22,177 nt of DNA from a virus: positions 1 through 22,177 of IMG/VR virus record IMGVR_UViG_3300044619_002192, one strand, 5' to 3'. A program made the translations under genes and the position numbers. This document shows, piece after piece, positions 20,699-22,177 of this stretch (positions are counted from its first letter, which is position 1; the number at the start of each line of letters is the position of its first letter). The notes under the pieces are model-generated. The model was not told the origin of the DNA, searched no databases, and worked only from the letters and a program-made list of their open reading frames with translations.

Positions 20699-21466
20699 AT
20701 GGCTAAAGATCCAGCTTTCCTGTTTTACAGTTCCGATTTTTTGACAGGGACCATGTTTATGTCAAATGAGCAGGTTGGCCTATACATTCGGCTTTTGTGC
20801 GCTCAACATCAACATGGGGGGAGAATTGATACGAACGTATTACGAGCGCAATGCGATTCAATTACGAACGGGGCATCAGTGTATTCAAAATTTCAGCACG
20901 ACGAATCCGGGAGTTATTCTTTACGACTTGAAAAAGAGATGTTAATCCGTAAAGAAAAAGGCTTAAAAGCCAAAGAATCAGTGAATAAGAGATGGGAAAA
21001 ACATAGAAACGAAAGTAATACGAACGTATTACGTTCTGAAGGTGTAAATGAAAGTGTAAATGAAAGTGTAAATGAAACTGGAATTGTAATTAGGGATAGG
21101 GGTGCAGGGGAAAGGGTAAAAATCAAAACCGACACCTACGGACTTTTTGAACCCTTGGTAAAAAAATGGATTGACTACAAAAAAGCCGAACATCGGGAAA
21201 CCTACAAAACCCAGGCAACCCTGGATGAATTTGTAAAAAAGTTGATCGACTATTCTGGCGGGGATTTCCACAGATCCGAAAAGATTATTGACAATTCAAT
21301 CGCAAATCGGTGGAAGGGTATTTTCCCGGAAAAACCAAATGGTAAGCCAGAACCAAAAAAAGAATACCATCCTGACGGAACTGAAATGTCAGAGCAGGAA
21401 AGAAACCTTAAAGGGGTATTGGAATTGATAAAAAAGAAACACGCAAACAATGGAAGCAACTCGTAA
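20699..21466 (+). CDS. DUF1376-type replication protein
   Basis: A 255-aa protein. Its N-terminal part (FLFYSSDFLTGTMFMSNEQV, GLYIRLLCAQHQHGGRI) is the DUF1376-type winged-helix region found in phage replication-initiation proteins. The middle (~residues 95-130) is a variable, repeat-bearing linker (NVLRSEGVNESVNESVNETG), and the C-terminal part (YKTQATLDEFVKKLIDYSGG, KIIDNSIANRWKGIF) is the helical region seen at the end of DnaD/primosome-like phage proteins. It likely binds the origin and loads the helicase. The 12-bp tandem repeat and two palindromic 16-bp repeats lie within the gene, which recalls lambda O, where iterons lie inside the initiator gene. Confidence 0.75.
   Translation: MAKDPAFLFYSSDFLTGTMFMSNEQVGLYIRLLCAQHQHGGRIDTNVLRAQCDSITNGASVYSKFQHDESGSYSLRLEKEMLIRKEKGLKAKESVNKRWEKHRNESNTNVLRSEGVNESVNESVNETGIVIRDRGAGERVKIKTDTYGLFEPLVKKWIDYKKAEHRETYKTQATLDEFVKKLIDYSGGDFHRSEKIIDNSIANRWKGIFPEKPNGKPEPKKEYHPDGTEMSEQERNLKGVLELIKKKHANNGSNS
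20829..20844 (+). repeat. 16-bp palindrome-bearing repeat, copy 1
   Basis: ATACGAACGTATTACG, identical to 21018-21033; contains the inverted repeat ATACG-AA-CGTAT. It encodes TNVLR with the same codons in both copies. A shorter relative ATTACGAACG is at 20861-20870. Confidence 0.65.
21018..21033 (+). repeat. 16-bp palindrome-bearing repeat, copy 2
   Basis: Identical to 20829-20844. Here the flank also forms a second inverted repeat, GAACGT-ATT-ACGTTC. Followed after eight bases by the tandem 12-mers. Confidence 0.65.
21042..21077 (+). repeat. Three tandem 12-bp repeats (iteron-like)
   Basis: Three perfect copies of GTGTAAATGAAA inside the DUF1376-type gene, encoding repeated VNES. Possible binding sites for the protein itself at an internal origin; equally, a simple slippage expansion in a linker. 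Confidence 0.75.
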
Positions 21467-22177
21467 GCTATTAGGTTCTGGAGGAACCCTTACATTTTTA
21501 AAAGAAAAACCTGGTCGGCTCAGTTATGAGTTTGCAAAAGATTCAGAAATGGTTGAGGCTCAAATTTCAGCAGGAATTATTGCGGCCCATGCAGTTATGA
21601 AGCTAACCTTTAAGGACCAGGGCGAATGTCTGAAGACCGCAGAAGCAGCAATAAAGAAAATCATGGAGGTTTATCCCCATGCGATTATCGACGACATCCT
21701 GAAAGCCTTGGAAATGGCCTCATTTGGAGAAATCAAACTTGATGACCAGCTCACAACAATCAGCGCAGCCAATATTTTCGGATGGTATAAAAAATTCCGC
21801 ATGGACTTTGGGCATCTAAGCAAAGCCTGTCCACCACCACCGCCAAAAGAGGTTGTTGAGTATTACGCCAACAAAAAGCATGAAGAAGCCGTGGCGTTTT
21901 ACAGGGAATGGTTGTTTGAGCCTGAAAAGTCAATGTTCGGGCTGCATCGGTATTACGACCGCTTGATTGAATGGAAGTTTATTGATCCTTTGCCGGAATT
22001 CAAAACCAAGGTGTTTAATGAAGTTCTTGCTGAGTTCTGCAAAGACATGGATCCTGCCAGGATTTACACCGGATACCCGGATTTTAAAGAAAGGAACCTG
22101 GTCAAAGAAATGATTCAGGAATTTACTGAAACCGGAAAACTGGATTTCAAAAAATTCAAGGGAACGAAGCCTTTTGA
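21450..22177 (+). CDS. Replication-region protein of unknown function, 3' end outside the window
   Basis: From the ATG at 21450 (MEATRKLLGSGGTLTFLKEK) the frame is open to the end of the window, 242 codons so far, so the gene is cut by the right edge. It overlaps the DUF1376-type gene by 17 bases, which shows translational coupling. The visible part is helical and mostly charged, with a proline run (CPPPPPKEVVEYY) at ~residue 128 and helices such as KHEEAVAFYREWLFEP. No nucleotide-binding motif is visible in this part. The position after a DUF1376-type protein suggests a partner in replication, for example a helicase loader or accessory factor; I do not recognise the family. Confidence 0.7.
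   Translation, partial: MEATRKLLGSGGTLTFLKEKPGRLSYEFAKDSEMVEAQISAGIIAAHAVMKLTFKDQGECLKTAEAAIKKIMEVYPHAIIDDILKALEMASFGEIKLDDQLTTISAANIFGWYKKFRMDFGHLSKACPPPPPKEVVEYYANKKHEEAVAFYREWLFEPEKSMFGLHRYYDRLIEWKFIDPLPEFKTKVFNEVLAEFCKDMDPARIYTGYPDFKERNLVKEMIQEFTETGKLDFKKFKGTKPF

Noticed and set aside
1-22177. Diversity-generating retroelement
   Set aside because: No reverse transcriptase and no template/variable repeat pair was seen, despite tail-like genes with variable-looking ends.
1-22177. CRISPR arrays, tRNA or rRNA genes, transposases, integrase
   Set aside because: No spaced direct repeats of CRISPR type, no cloverleaf, and no integrase or transposase motif in any frame.

Overview
The window looks like part of the genome of a tailed phage or prophage infecting a Bacteroidota host. 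The virion genes (portal, Mu F-like minor head protein, HK97 gp10-like protein, probable scaffold and major capsid protein) belong to types familiar from Bacteroidetes phages. Many starts are preceded not by a Shine-Dalgarno sequence but by the Bacteroidota -7 box TAnnTTTG, often with a TTTG or TTG -33 box 18-21 bases upstream. No integrase, terminase or tape-measure gene lies in the window, so temperate or lytic life cannot be decided.

Layout. 1-6231: plus-strand virion genes (tail-like protein cut by the left edge, probable tail-tube protein with an Ig-like end, portal, minor head protein, small basic protein), with an adenine/cytosine-N methyltransferase gene inserted backwards between portal and minor head gene. 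6238-6657: two small minus-strand genes. 6755-7786: a plus-strand protein of a Bacteroidetes phage family. 7839-13032: a tightly overlapping minus-strand operon that appears to run from one promoter to one terminator; it encodes three glycosyltransferase-like proteins, an FkbM-type and a second SAM methyltransferase, and several small proteins, and contains an HNH homing endonuclease that seems to have cut off the end of one glycosyltransferase gene. 13097-17234: plus-strand virion genes resume, with a family-25 glycosyltransferase under its own near-leaderless promoter, ending in the major capsid gene and a strong bidirectional terminator. 17326-19306: minus-strand recombination genes (YqaJ-like exonuclease, RecT annealase) and a small HTH protein. 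19348-22177: plus-strand early/replication genes (VRR-NUC nuclease, tail-anchored coiled-coil protein, small protein, DUF1376-type replication protein, and a protein cut by the right edge).

How they work together. RecT plus YqaJ exonuclease form a two-component recombination system, probably with the VRR-NUC protein and the DUF1376-like protein acting in replication. The four glycosyltransferases and two methyltransferases could build or alter a methylated glycan on the virion or on the host surface.

The most unusual signal is at RNA level. Two unrelated genes, the HNH endonuclease (minus strand, leader 11557-11657) and a 65-aa orphan gene (plus strand, leader 20364-20496), have leaders of the same architecture: promoter, arm a, short leader ORF, arm t, local hairpin, arm a', arm t', U-run, then the AUG directly. 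The t/t' stem plus U-run is an intrinsic terminator touching the start codon, and the a/a' helix crosses it in pseudoknot order. A third gene (6238-6444) also starts directly after a terminator U-run. This may be an undescribed attenuator class.
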